From Candidatus Onthocola gallistercoris (GTDB lineage: Bacteria > Bacillota > Clostridia > Lachnospirales > Lachnospiraceae), in the NCBI GenBank assembly GCA_018715345.1, contig DVLT01000042.1, positions 1 to 64,000 of the forward strand: DNA of 64,000 nt, in the 5' to 3' direction. The first letter of the stretch is position 1; every line of letters begins with the position of its first letter. The notes under the pieces were generated by a model. The model was not told where the DNA came from, made no database searches, and saw only the letters and a program-made list of their open reading frames with translations. Below, one piece after another: positions 9,186-18,446 of the stretch. A program made the position numbers and the translations under genes.

Positions 9186-10532
9186 ATGGCATTTGAAAGT
9201 TTATCGGATAAATTACAGAATGTATTTAAAAATTTAAGGAGCAAAGGCCGTCTGACTGAAGCGGATGTGAAAGCTGCTCTGAAAGAGGTAAAGATGGCAT
9301 TGCTGGAAGCGGACGTCAACTTTAAAGTGGTCCGCCAGTTTATCAAGAGTGTCCAGGAACGGGCAGTAGGCCAGGATGTGCTGACCAGCCTGACGCCGGG
9401 ACAGACGGTGATCAAGATCGTCAATGAAGAGATGGTTTCCCTCATGGGGAGCGAGACGAAAGAGATCGAGCTGCGTCCTTCCAATGAAGTGACAGTGATC
9501 CTCATGGCCGGGCTTCAGGGCGCCGGTAAGACGACCACCAGCGCTAAGATCGCCGGAAAGCTGAAGGCAAAGGGACGAAAGCCGCTGCTGGCAGGCTGCG
9601 ATGTGTATCGTCCGGCGGCCATCCGTCAGCTTCAGGTAAACGGTGAAAAGCAGGATGTGCCGGTTTTTTCCATGGGAGATAAGAACTCACCAGTGGATAT
9701 CGCGAAGGCTGCAGTGGAACATGCCAGACAAAATGGCCAGAATGTGGTCATTCTGGATACCGCAGGACGTCTTCATATAGATGAAGAGATGATGGAAGAG
9801 CTGATCCATATCAAGGAAGCGGTCCATGTGGACCAGACGATCCTGGTGGTGGACGCCATGACTGGTCAGGATGCGGTCAATGTAGCTAAATCCTTTAATG
9901 ATACCATCGGACTGGACGGTGTGATACTGACCAAGTTGGATGGGGATACCCGAGGCGGAGCGGCTTTGTCTATACGTGCGGTCATCGGTAAGCCGATACT
10001 GTATGTGGGTATGGGAGAAAAGCTTTCAGATCTGGAACAGTTTTACCCGGATCGGATGGCTTCTCGTATACTGGGTATGGGCGATGTCTTGACATTGATC
10101 GAGAAGGCTCAGGCCCAGATCGATGAAGATAAGGCCAGGGAGATGACAAGAAAGCTTCGGAAGGCGGAGTTTACTTATGACGATTTTCTGGAGAATATGA
10201 ACCAGGTCAAGAATATGGGGAATATGCAGGATCTGTTGGCCATGATCCCGGGGGTGGGAAGCCAGCTTAAAAACGTGGATCTGAGCGGCAGTGAAGCCCA
10301 GATGAAACGGACCGAGTCCATCATCCTTTCCATGACAAAGGAAGAACGGGCTAATCCGGACCTGATCAACCCCAGCCGCAAGAAGCGGATCGCGGCAGGC
10401 GCCGGCGTTTCCATAAATGAGGTGAATCAGCTGGTGAAACAGTTTGACACCATGAAAAAACTGATGAAACAATTTTCCGGGAAGATGCCCGGCAAAGCAG
10501 GTAAAAGAGGAAGATTTAAATTTCCTTTTTAA
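9186..10532 (+). CDS. ffh: Signal recognition particle protein Ffh
   Basis: The 448-residue SRP GTPase that binds signal sequences on nascent chains. N domain (about 1-90), G domain with [13 protein letters not shown] (about 108), DVYRPAA, DTAGR and [10 protein letters not shown], and a Met-rich M domain (about 300-448) with a basic tail. The start is ATG 9186 after CGGGAGGACCT; an upstream in-frame ATG at 9117 lies within ylxM. Its receptor ftsY is 1.7 kb upstream. Confidence 0.96.
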   Translation: MAFESLSDKLQNVFKNLRSKGRLTEADVKAALKEVKMALLEADVNFKVVRQFIKSVQERAVGQDVLTSLTPGQTVIKIVNEEMVSLMGSETKEIELRPSNEVTVILMAGLQGAGKTTTSAKIAGKLKAKGRKPLLAGCDVYRPAAIRQLQVNGEKQDVPVFSMGDKNSPVDIAKAAVEHARQNGQNVVILDTAGRLHIDEEMMEELIHIKEAVHVDQTILVVDAMTGQDAVNVAKSFNDTIGLDGVILTKLDGDTRGGAALSIRAVIGKPILYVGMGEKLSDLEQFYPDRMASRILGMGDVLTLIEKAQAQIDEDKAREMTRKLRKAEFTYDDFLENMNQVKNMGNMQDLLAMIPGVGSQLKNVDLSGSEAQMKRTESIILSMTKEERANPDLINPSRKKRIAAGAGVSINEVNQLVKQFDTMKKLMKQFSGKMPGKAGKRGRFKFPF

Positions 10533-10570
10533 ATAGAATTTCCAGAGATGGATCACAGGAGGTGAAAAAG

Positions 10571-10816
10571 ATGGCTGTAAAGATCAGATTAAGAAGAATG
10601 GGACAGAAAAAAGCTCCTTTTTATAGAATCATCGTAGCTGATTCCCGTTCCCCGAGAGATGGTAAGTTCATCGAGGAGATCGGAACGTACAATCCCAACG
10701 TGGAGCCCAGCGAAGTAAAGATCAATGAGGAACTTGCTAAGAAGTGGCTGACCAATGGCGCAGCTCCGACAGACACTGTCAGCAGATTGTTCAAAAATGC
10801 AGGTATCACAAAATAA
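10571..10816 (+). CDS. rpsP: 30S ribosomal protein S16
   Basis: An 81-residue 30S protein with the family start [20 protein letters not shown] and the block [34 protein letters not shown] precedes ATG 10571; the GTG at 10562 is inside that ribosome binding site and is not used. It opens the rpsP-khpA-rimM-trmD-rplS series. Confidence 0.96.
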   Translation: MAVKIRLRRMGQKKAPFYRIIVADSRSPRDGKFIEEIGTYNPNVEPSEVKINEELAKKWLTNGAAPTDTVSRLFKNAGITK

Positions 10817-10837
10817 CTTGCGTTGGAGGTGCTTATA

Positions 10838-11068
10838 ATGAAAGAATTAGTTGAAGTCATTGCAAAGGCTCTTGTCGACCACCCGGAAGGTGTCGTTGTA
10901 ACAGAGACCGAGCACCCGAAGTCCATAGTACTGGAATTGAAAGTTGATCCGGAAGATATGGGTAAAGTTATCGGTAAACAGGGAAGAATTGCCCGGGCCA
11001 TCCGGACAGTTGTAAAATCTGCTGCATCGAGGGATGACAAAAAAGTGATTGTTGAAATACTTCAATAG
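10838..11068 (+). CDS. khpA: KH-domain RNA-binding protein KhpA
   Basis: A 76-residue single KH domain protein (YlqC family) with the GKVIGKQGRIARAIR loop. KhpA acts with KhpB as an RNA chaperone affecting cell elongation and division in other Firmicutes. TTGGAGGTGC precedes ATG 10838; the TTG at 10823 overlaps that site. It lies between rpsP and rimM as usual. Confidence 0.93.
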   Translation: MKELVEVIAKALVDHPEGVVVTETEHPKSIVLELKVDPEDMGKVIGKQGRIARAIRTVVKSAASRDDKKVIVEILQ

Positions 11069-11076
11069 CCATTTAA

Positions 11077-11113
11077 AAGAGGGTGTTTTAAATAACTCCC
11101 TCTTATTTTCTTT
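11077..11113 (+). terminator. Probable terminator after khpA
   Basis: AAGAGGG (11077-11083) pairs with CCCTCTT (11098-11104), followed by ATTTTCTTTAT. The stem is short, so read-through into rimM is likely. Confidence 0.6.
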
Positions 11114-11136
11114 ATGCGGCCGAGAAAGGAAAAGAA

Positions 11137-11667
11137 ATGCAAGACTATTTTCGCGTGGGTGTGATCACTTCCACCCATGGTATACGGGGAGAAGTGAAGA
11201 TCTATCCAACAACAGATGATATCCGACGGTTTAAAAAGCTGAAGAAGTGTATCATTGACACGGGAAGAGAGCAGATCCCTCTGGAAGTGGAAGGCTGTAA
11301 ATTCGTCAAACAGATTCCGGTTTTAAAATTCCGGGATTTGGATTCCATAAATGATGTGGAACAATACAAAGGAAAGGATCTGCTCGTGTCCCGGCAAGAC
11401 GCCATCCCCCTTGGGAAAGATGAATATTTCATAGCGGACCTGATCGGCTTAGCTGTCTATACAGATGAAGGCAGACTGCTGGGAAAAGTGGCCGACGTGC
11501 TGGAGACGGGAGCAAATGATGTTTTTGCCGTGGATTCTTTGGAATACGGGGAAGTGCTGATCCCTTATATCGAAAGTTGTGTCAAAAAGATCAGTCTGGA
11601 AGAGGGCCGGATGGATATATGCCTTTTGGATGGTCTGCTGGATCTGAATCAAAAGAGCAAGAAATAA
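11137..11667 (+). CDS. rimM: Ribosome maturation factor RimM
   Basis: A 176-residue 16S rRNA maturation factor that binds S19 during 30S assembly. N-terminal RimM barrel (VGVITSTHGIRGEVKIYP) and a C-terminal PRC-like barrel (about 95-170, GANDVFAVDS...LIPYI). GAAAGGAAAAGA precedes the ATG. trmD follows 19 bp downstream. Confidence 0.94.
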   Translation: MQDYFRVGVITSTHGIRGEVKIYPTTDDIRRFKKLKKCIIDTGREQIPLEVEGCKFVKQIPVLKFRDLDSINDVEQYKGKDLLVSRQDAIPLGKDEYFIADLIGLAVYTDEGRLLGKVADVLETGANDVFAVDSLEYGEVLIPYIESCVKKISLEEGRMDICLLDGLLDLNQKSKK

Positions 11668-11686
11668 GCTGTAATGGGAGAAAAAC

Positions 11687-12418
11687 ATGCGTTTTCATGT
11701 AATGACATTATTTCCGGACATGGTCAGTCAGGGTCTGGCTGCCAGCATCACCGGACGGGCACTGGAAAAACAGATATTTGACCTGAATGTGGTCAACATA
11801 CGGGATTATTCTTTGGATAAACACAGGCACGTGGACGACTACCCTTATGGCGGAGGCGCAGGGATGGTCATGCAGCCGGGGCCGGTTTATGATTGTTATG
11901 CGGATATACTAAAAAGCTGTAAGAGGCAACCGCGGGTCATCTATATGACGCCCCAGGGTACCGTCTTTTCCCAGAAGATCGCAGAGGAACTTTCAAAAGA
12001 AGAAGAACTGATCTTTCTTTGCGGACATTATGAAGGGGTCGATGACCGGGTCCTGGATGAGATCGTAACAGATTATCTGTCCATTGGCGATTATGTGCTG
12101 ACTGGAGGCGAACTTCCGGCAATGGTCATGATCGACTCCATATCCCGCTTGATCCCTGGCGTCCTCAATAATAAGGAATCCGCAGAATACGAATCTTTTC
12201 AGGACGGGCTGCTGGAATATCCCCAATATACCCGTCCGGAGGTGTATCATGGAAAGTCTGTTCCAGAAGTGCTTTTGTCCGGTCACCATGCCAATATCGA
12301 AAAATGGCGGCATGAGCAGTCTTTGAAACGGACATGGGAGAGAAGGCCGGATCTGCTTTCCAAGGCAGATTTAACAGATCAGGATAAAAAATATCTGGAA
12401 GGGCTGAAAAAATCTTGA
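11687..12418 (+). CDS. trmD: tRNA (guanine37-N1)-methyltransferase TrmD
   Basis: A 243-residue SPOUT enzyme that makes m1G37 in tRNA and prevents frameshifting. The conserved blocks are [34 protein letters not shown] and the trefoil-knot region [14 protein letters not shown]. Normal length. It ends inside the -35 region of the rplS promoter, so rplS has an additional start of transcription here. Confidence 0.96.
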   Translation: MRFHVMTLFPDMVSQGLAASITGRALEKQIFDLNVVNIRDYSLDKHRHVDDYPYGGGAGMVMQPGPVYDCYADILKSCKRQPRVIYMTPQGTVFSQKIAEELSKEEELIFLCGHYEGVDDRVLDEIVTDYLSIGDYVLTGGELPAMVMIDSISRLIPGVLNNKESAEYESFQDGLLEYPQYTRPEVYHGKSVPEVLLSGHHANIEKWRHEQSLKRTWERRPDLLSKADLTDQDKKYLEGLKKS

Positions 12419-12443
12419 TTTTTTCAGAACCCTGTGCTATATT
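12415..12443 (+). promoter_or_regulatory. rplS promoter
   Basis: TTGATT (12415-12420), 17-bp spacer, TATATT (12438-12443). The predicted transcript begins near 12450 and leaves about 75 nt of leader before rplS. Confidence 0.6.
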
Positions 12444-12449
12444 AAACAA

Positions 12450-12520
12450 GTATGGAAAAAAGGACGGTCCTCTGTTACGACTGTATTAAGAACGTCTGAA
12501 GTTTTTAAAAGGAGGTTCAT
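12450..12520 (+). ncRNA. Possible L19 (rplS) leader
   Basis: The untranslated stretch between the promoter and rplS contains small self-complementary elements (GGACGGTCC; GACT/AGTC-like pairs). An L19 leader motif is known at this place in Firmicutes, but I cannot confirm its consensus by eye. Low confidence. Confidence 0.3.
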
Positions 12521-12524
12521 TTTC

Positions 12525-12872
12525 ATGAACGATATCATCAGAGAGATTGAAGCAGGCCAGATGAAGGCTGAAGTGGATGCTTTTAACGTGGGAGACACCG
12601 TTAGAGTTTCCGCAAAAGTAAAAGAGGGAAACCGTGAAAGAACACAGGTTTTCGAAGGTACAGTCATCAAGAGACAGAACGGAAGCAACCGTGAGACATT
12701 TACTGTACGGAAGATTTCCAACGGTGTCGGCGTTGAAAAGACATGGCCGTTACATTCTCCGATCGTTGAGAAGATCGAAGTTGTAAGAAGAGGTAAGGTA
12801 AGACGTGCGAGACTGTACTATCTCAGAGACAGAATCGGTAAGAAAGCGAAAGTTAAAGAGCTTGTTAAATAA
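12525..12872 (+). CDS. rplS: 50S ribosomal protein L19
   Basis: A 115-residue L19 with the typical blocks [15 protein letters not shown] [53 protein letters not shown] and the basic [22 protein letters not shown] tail. It sits at the 30S-50S interface. AAAGGAGGTTC precedes the ATG. A strong terminator follows, ending the rpsP series. Confidence 0.96.
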   Translation: MNDIIREIEAGQMKAEVDAFNVGDTVRVSAKVKEGNRERTQVFEGTVIKRQNGSNRETFTVRKISNGVGVEKTWPLHSPIVEKIEVVRRGKVRRARLYYLRDRIGKKAKVKELVK

Positions 12873-12891
12873 TCTTACAGATCGCATATGC

Positions 12892-12920
12892 GGGGTGTTG
12901 TTAAACACCCCTATTTTTTT
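12892..12920 (+). terminator. Terminator after rplS
   Basis: GGGGTGTT (12892-12899) pairs with AACACCCC (12904-12911), followed by TATTTTTTT. Confidence 0.9.
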
Positions 12921-12965
12921 AAAGAAACTGTTCCATATTTCGCAGAAAGAGAGCAGTGATGGAAG

Positions 12966-13520
12966 ATGAAAAGAGCAAAACGCAAATTTCGGCGTAAGAT
13001 CAGTCAATTCAAAAAACTGAAGATCGGTACCCGGGCAGTAAATCTGGCCATGTTTATCATTGGCTGGGTGATCGTCATTGCGCTGGCATGGCTTTACGTG
13101 GTCGGTTTCCGGACGGAAACCATTATTTCAGATAATGCCATGTCTCCCACGTATGAAGAAGAAGCGGTCATCCGGATCAACCGGGTCATCTATAAATTTT
13201 CTTCTCCGAGACGGTTTGATACGGTGGCTTTACAGATCGGGGAAACCAGTTCCAATGTATACTATGTCCGGCGTATCGTGGGACTTCCGGGAGAAACTGT
13301 GCGGATTGAAAATGGGACGATCTATATCGACGATGTGGAACTGGATTATCCGTACAATGAAGAAACGATCGAAAATGCCGGAGCGGCAAACAGAGACATT
13401 CTGTTGGATGATAATGAATATTTTGTGCTGTGCGATAATTATAATGTACGCATGGATGATAGCCGGTCGGCCAATATCGGCGTCATAAGCAGCAGCCAGA
13501 TCATCGGCAGAGTGAATTAA
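12966..13520 (+). CDS. Signal peptidase I-like pseudoenzyme (catalytic Ser and Lys replaced)
   Basis: A 184-residue S26-family protein with a basic N-terminus, one membrane segment (about 24-46) and an extracytoplasmic domain matching the LepB paralogue at 14392. The nucleophile box reads SDNAMSPTYEE where the paralogue has GESMSPTLED, so Ser is Ala (codon GCC). The general-base box reads YYVRRIVGLPGE where the paralogue has YYIKRIIGLPGE, so Lys is Arg (codon CGG). The third box (CDNYNVRMDDSRS) is also altered. The frame is intact and the fold motifs persist, so this looks like a kept non-catalytic paralogue rather than a decaying gene. It could bind signal peptides or partner with the active enzyme; that is inference. 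Confidence 0.85.
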   Translation: MKRAKRKFRRKISQFKKLKIGTRAVNLAMFIIGWVIVIALAWLYVVGFRTETIISDNAMSPTYEEEAVIRINRVIYKFSSPRRFDTVALQIGETSSNVYYVRRIVGLPGETVRIENGTIYIDDVELDYPYNEETIENAGAANRDILLDDNEYFVLCDNYNVRMDDSRSANIGVISSSQIIGRVN

Positions 13521-13533
13521 AGGAGCGTGTCCG

Positions 13534-14379
13534 ATGAATATTCAGTGGTATCCGGGACATATGACCAAGGCCCGGCGTATGATGCAGGAAGACATGAAGT
13601 TGATCGATATTGTCATTGAGTTGGTGGATGCCAGAGTACCGGCTTCCAGCAAAAATCCTGATATTGATACACTGGCCGCGGGAAAGGCCCGGATGATTCT
13701 TTTAAATAAATATGACCTGGCCGATCAGGCCAGAACAGAAGAATGGGAAAAATGGTACGCCGATAAGGGATTTTTTGTCTTTAAACTGGACGCCCGGAAA
13801 AGCGGCCAGATGAAAGCCATTGTCGCCATGATACAGGAAGCGTGCAAGGCCAAGATCGAAAGGGATAAAAGACGGGGGATCATAAACCGCCCGGTACGGG
13901 CCATGGTGGTGGGTATACCAAATGTGGGGAAATCCACCTTTATCAATTCCTTTGCGGGAAAAGCTTGTGCAAAGACCGGCAATCGTCCAGGAGTGACAAA
14001 GGGAAAGCAGTGGATCCGATTGAACAAAAACGTGGAGCTTTTGGATACCCCAGGTATATTGTGGCCTAAATTTGAGGATCAGCAAGTGGGTAAACGGCTG
14101 GCCATGATCGGTTCCATACGGGATGATCTGCTTGATCTTTCCGAATTGGCGGTGGATTTTATCGGATTTATGACAAAATTTTATCCGGGAATTTTATCCG
14201 GAAGGTATGATGTGGACGAGAAATGTGATAAAATAGAGCTGTTGGAGCAGATCGCCCGTGTCCGGGGCTGCCTTTTAAAAGGCGGGATGCTGGATACAGA
14301 GAAAGCGTCTAAACTTTTACTTGAGGATTTCCGTTCATCAAAACTGGGAAGGATCACTCTGGAATTTCCAGAAAGATAA
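13534..14379 (+). CDS. rbgA: Ribosome biogenesis GTPase YlqF/RbgA
   Basis: A 281-residue circularly permuted GTPase needed for a late step in 50S assembly. The motif order is G4 (NKYD, about 52), then G1 (GIPNVGKST, about 127-135), G2/G3 (DTPGILWPKF), which is diagnostic of the YlqF/YawG family. The N-terminus NIQWYPGHMTKARR is typical. AAAGGAGCGTG precedes the ATG. It lies between two signal-peptidase-I paralogues. Confidence 0.95.
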   Translation: MNIQWYPGHMTKARRMMQEDMKLIDIVIELVDARVPASSKNPDIDTLAAGKARMILLNKYDLADQARTEEWEKWYADKGFFVFKLDARKSGQMKAIVAMIQEACKAKIERDKRRGIINRPVRAMVVGIPNVGKSTFINSFAGKACAKTGNRPGVTKGKQWIRLNKNVELLDTPGILWPKFEDQQVGKRLAMIGSIRDDLLDLSELAVDFIGFMTKFYPGILSGRYDVDEKCDKIELLEQIARVRGCLLKGGMLDTEKASKLLLEDFRSSKLGRITLEFPER

Positions 14380-14391
14380 AGGACATATAGT

Positions 14392-14967
14392 ATGCGAAAA
14401 AAATTATATAGAGATAAAGCTGAGAAAATCGAAAAAAGCAAAGTCCGGGAAACCGTGGAGTTTATCATTTACTGCGGACTGGCCATCATCGTCGGCCTTT
14501 TGATCGTACGTTTTGTGGGACAGCGGACAGAGGTGATCGGGGAATCCATGTCGCCTACTTTGGAAGACGGGGATAACCTGATCGTGGATAAGATAACCTA
14601 TCGTTTTTCCGATCCGAAGCGGTTTGATATCATCGTCTTTCCGTTTAAAGAGAACCGGACCGTTTATTATATCAAACGGATCATCGGTCTCCCTGGGGAG
14701 ACTGTCCAGATCCAGGATGGCAAGATTTATATAAATGGTATAGAACTGAACGAGGACTATGGGGCGGAGCCTATTGAAGATCCGGGGATCGCATCTGCGC
14801 CGATCACTCTGGGCGAGGACGAGTACTTTGTCCTGGGGGATAATCGGAATAACAGCCAAGATAGCCGTACGGCGGCAGTCGGCAATATTTCCCGGGACGA
14901 GATTTTCGGACGGGCGTGGATAAGATTCTGGCCGCTGGATTCCTTCTGTATTCTGAAGCATCAGTAG
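14392..14967 (+). CDS. lepB: Signal peptidase I (active)
   Basis: A 191-residue membrane peptidase that removes Sec signal peptides. One N-terminal membrane segment (about 21-43), nucleophile Ser in GESMSPTLEDGD (about 57), general-base Lys in YYIKRIIGLPGE (about 98), and GDNRNNSQDSR. All catalytic residues are present, in contrast to the paralogue at 12966. It starts 12 bp after rbgA. A strong terminator follows. Confidence 0.93.
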   Translation: MRKKLYRDKAEKIEKSKVRETVEFIIYCGLAIIVGLLIVRFVGQRTEVIGESMSPTLEDGDNLIVDKITYRFSDPKRFDIIVFPFKENRTVYYIKRIIGLPGETVQIQDGKIYINGIELNEDYGAEPIEDPGIASAPITLGEDEYFVLGDNRNNSQDSRTAAVGNISRDEIFGRAWIRFWPLDSFCILKHQ

Positions 14968-14988
14968 AAAGCTGTTGTGGACATGATT

Positions 14989-15018
14989 CTCCGGGCTGCC
15001 ATGCCCGGAGTTTTTTAT
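14989..15018 (+). terminator. Terminator after lepB
   Basis: CTCCGGGC (14989-14996) pairs with GCCCGGAG (15003-15010), followed by TTTTTTATTT. Confidence 0.9.
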
Positions 15019-15080
15019 TTAAACGGAAATGGGACGTTTGGTCCTGGGAGAAGGATAAAAGAGAAAGAGGAGTGATACAT

Positions 15081-15839
15081 ATGAAACCTATCCGCGAAGT
15101 ACAAAAGGCATTTGAATCAGCTGATCCAGGCGCCTTAAAAACATTGATCGAAGATTATCAGTCTGATCAGCGGGCCGGTATTAAAAAACTTGTGGAAAAA
15201 TACCGGAAAAAGCTGGAGGTACAGGCTGCGGAAGAAATCCGTATGGAAGGTATGCTTACCTATGAACGGGCCCATGCCCAGTCAGAATATATATGTGGTA
15301 TCGATGAAGCAGGGAGGGGACCGTTGGCCGGTCCGGTGGTGGCAGCGGCCGTGATCCTTCCAAAGGAAACAAAGATCCCCTACCTGAATGACTCCAAACA
15401 GTTGACAGCCAGACGGCGGGAACTTCTCTATGATGAGATCATGGAAAAGGCGGTCAGTGTGGGCGTGGGGGTGGCGTCGGCAGCCAGGATCGATGAGATC
15501 AATATACTCCAGGCTACTTATGAAGCCATGGCAGAAGCTGTATCAAAACTTTCTGTAAAGCCGGATATCCTTTTAAATGATGCGGTCATCATCCCTGGGA
15601 TCGATGATATTCCCCAGGAAAAGATCATCAAAGGGGATGCCAAAAGCCTGTCCATCGCCGCTGCCAGCGTGATCGCCAAAGTGACCAGGGACCGGATGAT
15701 GCAGGCATACCATCAGATGTATCCGGAATATGGTTTTGACAAGCATAAAGGTTATGGGACAGCGGAACATATCACAGCGCTCCAAAGTATCGGCCCCTCT
15801 CCCATACATAGAAAGACATTTATCCGAAATTTTACGTAA
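15081..15839 (+). CDS. rnhB: Ribonuclease HII
   Basis: A 252-residue type 2 RNase H that nicks RNA in RNA-DNA hybrids. The catalytic core starts with ICGIDEAGRGPLAGPVVAAAV (about 73-93) and continues with NDSKQL, KGDAKSLSIAAASVIAKVTRD and the DKHKGYGT block. An N-terminal helical extension of about 70 residues is common in Firmicutes. The start is ATG 15081 after GAAAGAGGAGTGATAC; earlier in-frame codons lie across the lepB terminator. Confidence 0.94.
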   Translation: MKPIREVQKAFESADPGALKTLIEDYQSDQRAGIKKLVEKYRKKLEVQAAEEIRMEGMLTYERAHAQSEYICGIDEAGRGPLAGPVVAAAVILPKETKIPYLNDSKQLTARRRELLYDEIMEKAVSVGVGVASAARIDEINILQATYEAMAEAVSKLSVKPDILLNDAVIIPGIDDIPQEKIIKGDAKSLSIAAASVIAKVTRDRMMQAYHQMYPEYGFDKHKGYGTAEHITALQSIGPSPIHRKTFIRNFT

Positions 15840-15866
15840 AGCCGTCTGGACCGGCCAAAAGTTTTC

Positions 15867-16219
15867 ATGAAAATTCCGGGGATAAGGGCAGAAGATGGGA
15901 AAAGCTGGCGGCGGATCGTCTCCGATCATCGGGCTATGAGATATTGGAAAGAAATTATCGGAACCGCTTTGGCGAGATCGATATCATCGCTAAGGATGGC
16001 CCTGTTCTTGTTTTTGTGGAAGTGAAAGGACGTCAGGATAGCCGGAGAGGATTTGCCGAGGAAACAGTAGATCGGCGGAAACAGCTTCGGATATGCCGGT
16101 GCGCGGCGGATTATATACGCCGTTTTTTCGGTACAGCGGATATACCGGTGCGTTTTGATGTGATCGTTTTTTATCCGGACCATATGAGACATATTCCAGC
16201 GGCATTTGATTATATCTGA
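15867..16219 (+). pseudogene. yraN: YraN/UPF0102 family protein, disrupted start
   Basis: A YraN-family nuclease-like protein that usually follows rnhB. Homologous sequence is readable from about 15869 (GDKGRRWEKLAADRL, ILERNYRNRFGEIDIIA, VFVEVKGR) to 16219. In that frame there is no ATG, GTG or TTG between the TAG at 15809 and TTG 15944, which would cut off the conserved first 25 residues. An ATG at 15867 is one base out of frame: adding one A to the AAAA run at 15870-15873 would give MKNSGDKGRRWEK. It is either a real single-base deletion, a sequencing error, slippage, or a rare start (ATT 15818). The catalytic core motif is intact. Confidence 0.7.
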
Positions 16220-16244
16220 TAATAAATAATAGAGAGGTTGACAG

Positions 16245-17096
16245 ATGAAAGACAGACTGAACAGAAATGAAAAAATGACATGGATCTCATTTCCGGCCCT
16301 GGAAGCCACCGGCTGTGTGTATCATGGCTTTTCCACCCGGGAAGGGGGAGTGAGCCGGGGGATATATAATACCATGAATCTGTCCTATACAAGGGGTGAC
16401 AAAAAGGCGGATGTGGATGAGAATTTCCGGAGATTTTGCGAAGCCATACATATCGATCCGGCAAGTCTTGTTTTAACCCAGCAGACCCATACCACCCATG
16501 TTATACGTGTGACGGAAAAGGACAAGGGCAATGGGATCACCAGACCCCAGCAGTATCACGATGTGGATGGGCTGGTGACAGACGTGCCGGGAGTGGCGCT
16601 GATCACCCATCATGCGGATTGCGTGCCATTATTTTTCGTGGACCCGGTACACAAAGCCATCGGACTGTCCCATTCCGGCTGGAGGGGAACAGCCGGGAAG
16701 ATGGGGGCGGTGACAGTGGAAAAGATGAGAAAGGAGTTTGGCTCCCGGCCAGAAGAACTGGTGGCGGCCATCGGCCCTTCCATCTGCCGTAAATGTTATG
16801 AAGTCAGTGAAGATGTGTATCGGGCATTTTCTGAAAGCTTTCTTCCGGAAGATGTGTCGGCGGTTTTTGACAGAAAAGGAAACGGTAAATATCAGTTGGA
16901 TTTATGGGAAGCCAACCGGAGGATACTGATCCGGGCCGGTGTGCGAGAAGAGAACATATCTGTCACTGGATACTGTACCCATTGCCATCCGGATCTTTTG
17001 TGGTCACACCGTACCCTTGGAAAAGACAGGGGGAGTCTGGCGGCTTTCCTTTGCCTGAAGGAAGAGGGCCTGGGGCAGGAAACAGGCGGACAGTAA
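16245..17096 (+). CDS. pgeF: Peptidoglycan editing factor PgeF (YfiH/LACC1 family)
   Basis: A 283-residue member of the YfiH/DUF152 family, described as a peptidoglycan editing hydrolase and as a purine nucleoside phosphorylase/adenosine deaminase. The Zn-site signatures are visible: QQTHTTHV (about 82), HHADCVPLFF (about 123), SHSGWRGT (about 144) and CTHCHPDLLWSHR (near 250). AGAGAGGTTGAC precedes the ATG. Molecular activity in this organism cannot be chosen from sequence. It is followed 18 bp later by the DUF512 gene. Confidence 0.9.
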   Translation: MKDRLNRNEKMTWISFPALEATGCVYHGFSTREGGVSRGIYNTMNLSYTRGDKKADVDENFRRFCEAIHIDPASLVLTQQTHTTHVIRVTEKDKGNGITRPQQYHDVDGLVTDVPGVALITHHADCVPLFFVDPVHKAIGLSHSGWRGTAGKMGAVTVEKMRKEFGSRPEELVAAIGPSICRKCYEVSEDVYRAFSESFLPEDVSAVFDRKGNGKYQLDLWEANRRILIRAGVREENISVTGYCTHCHPDLLWSHRTLGKDRGSLAAFLCLKEEGLGQETGGQ

Positions 17097-17114
17097 ATAA
17101 GAAAGGGATCGGAC

Positions 17115-18428
17115 ATGGAACATAGACATATCATAAAAAAAGTTCTGCCCGGAAGCATTGGAGCAGAACTGGAACTGGAACCGGGGGATCGACTGATATC
17201 CATCAATCAGCAGGAGGTTCGGGATGTTTTTGATTATCACTATCTGATCAATGATGAATATATCGAGCTGGTGGTGGAAAAAGCGGACGGTGAAGAGTGG
17301 GAGTTGGAGATTGAAAAAGATTACGAGGAAGATCTGGGTATAGAGTTTGAAAACGGGCTGATGGATGATTATCGCTCTTGCAGCAACAAGTGTATCTTTT
17401 GTTTTATCGATCAGCTGCCAAAGGGAATGCGCCCGACCATGTACTTTAAGGACGATGATTCCAGACTTTCCTTTCTTCAGGGAAACTATGTCACCCTGAC
17501 CAATATGAAGGATCGGGATTTGGATCGGATCATCCATTATCATCTGTCTCCCATCAATGTATCCGTACATACGACGGAACCGGAACTGCGGTGTATGATG
17601 CTCCATAATCGTTTTGCCGGCCGGCTGATGGATCAGCTTGCCCGACTGAATGAAGCGGGGATACAGATGAATGGTCAGATCGTTTTGTGCAAAGGTGTCA
17701 ATGACGGCGTCCATTTGGAAAAAACGATCCGGGATCTGGCCGCATTTATGCCCAACATGGAAAGCTTATCCGTTGTTCCTGTAGGTTTGTCAAAATTTCG
17801 GGAAGGTCTTTATCCGTTGGAACCTTTTGAAAAAAAGGATGCGGAAGCAGTCTTGGATATGATCGAGACATATCGGGAGCAGTTTTATCGCGAATATGGT
17901 ACCCACTTTGTACATGCCAGTGATGAATGGTATCTGTTGGCAGACCGGCCCCTTCCGGAGGAAGAAGGCTATGACGGATATGTCCAGTTGGAAAACGGGG
18001 TGGGAATGCTCCGGCTTTTGCATGATGAATTTCTGGAAGCTTTATCCGGGTATGTTCCGGCTCCGGAAGGCAGACATAAGGTGACCATTGCCACAGGACG
18101 TCTGGCGGCGCCTTTTCTTGAAAAGCTGGCAGATGCTTTCCATGAAAAGTATCCAGATATATGCGTGGATATCCGGGCCATAGAGAACCGTTTTTTCGGG
18201 GAGCGGATCACCGTTTCGGGCCTGCTCACCGGAGGGGACATCATGGACCAGCTCAGGGATATCCCTTTAGGCGAGACGCTTCTGCTGCCGGTGAATGTGC
18301 TCCGCAGCGGCGAGGATGTACTTTTGGACGACATACACGTATCCGAGATCGAAAAAACTTTACAAGTGCCGGTACGTATTGTACAATCAAACGGGCAGGA
18401 TCTGCTGAAGGCCCTGCTATTGCAATGA
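17115..18428 (+). CDS. DUF512 family Fe-S protein with PDZ domain
   Basis: A 437-residue protein with an N-terminal PDZ-like domain (about 1-70, GSIGAELELEPGDRLISINQQEVRD), a Cys cluster CSNKCIFCFIDQ (about 89-100) resembling a radical-SAM CxxxCxxC loop, and the C-terminal DUF512 domain (roughly 200-420). The family is a putative radical SAM enzyme commonly encoded directly upstream of der. Its reaction is not known to me. The close spacing to der (18 bp) suggests co-expression with the GTPase. Confidence 0.85.
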   Translation: MEHRHIIKKVLPGSIGAELELEPGDRLISINQQEVRDVFDYHYLINDEYIELVVEKADGEEWELEIEKDYEEDLGIEFENGLMDDYRSCSNKCIFCFIDQLPKGMRPTMYFKDDDSRLSFLQGNYVTLTNMKDRDLDRIIHYHLSPINVSVHTTEPELRCMMLHNRFAGRLMDQLARLNEAGIQMNGQIVLCKGVNDGVHLEKTIRDLAAFMPNMESLSVVPVGLSKFREGLYPLEPFEKKDAEAVLDMIETYREQFYREYGTHFVHASDEWYLLADRPLPEEEGYDGYVQLENGVGMLRLLHDEFLEALSGYVPAPEGRHKVTIATGRLAAPFLEKLADAFHEKYPDICVDIRAIENRFFGERITVSGLLTGGDIMDQLRDIPLGETLLLPVNVLRSGEDVLLDDIHVSEIEKTLQVPVRIVQSNGQDLLKALLLQ

Positions 18429-18446
18429 GATTAAGGAGATAAAAAT

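Noticed and set aside
17004..17714. 236-residue minus-strand frame across pgeF and the DUF512 gene
   Set aside because: Overlaps two confident genes and lacks any recognisable motif.
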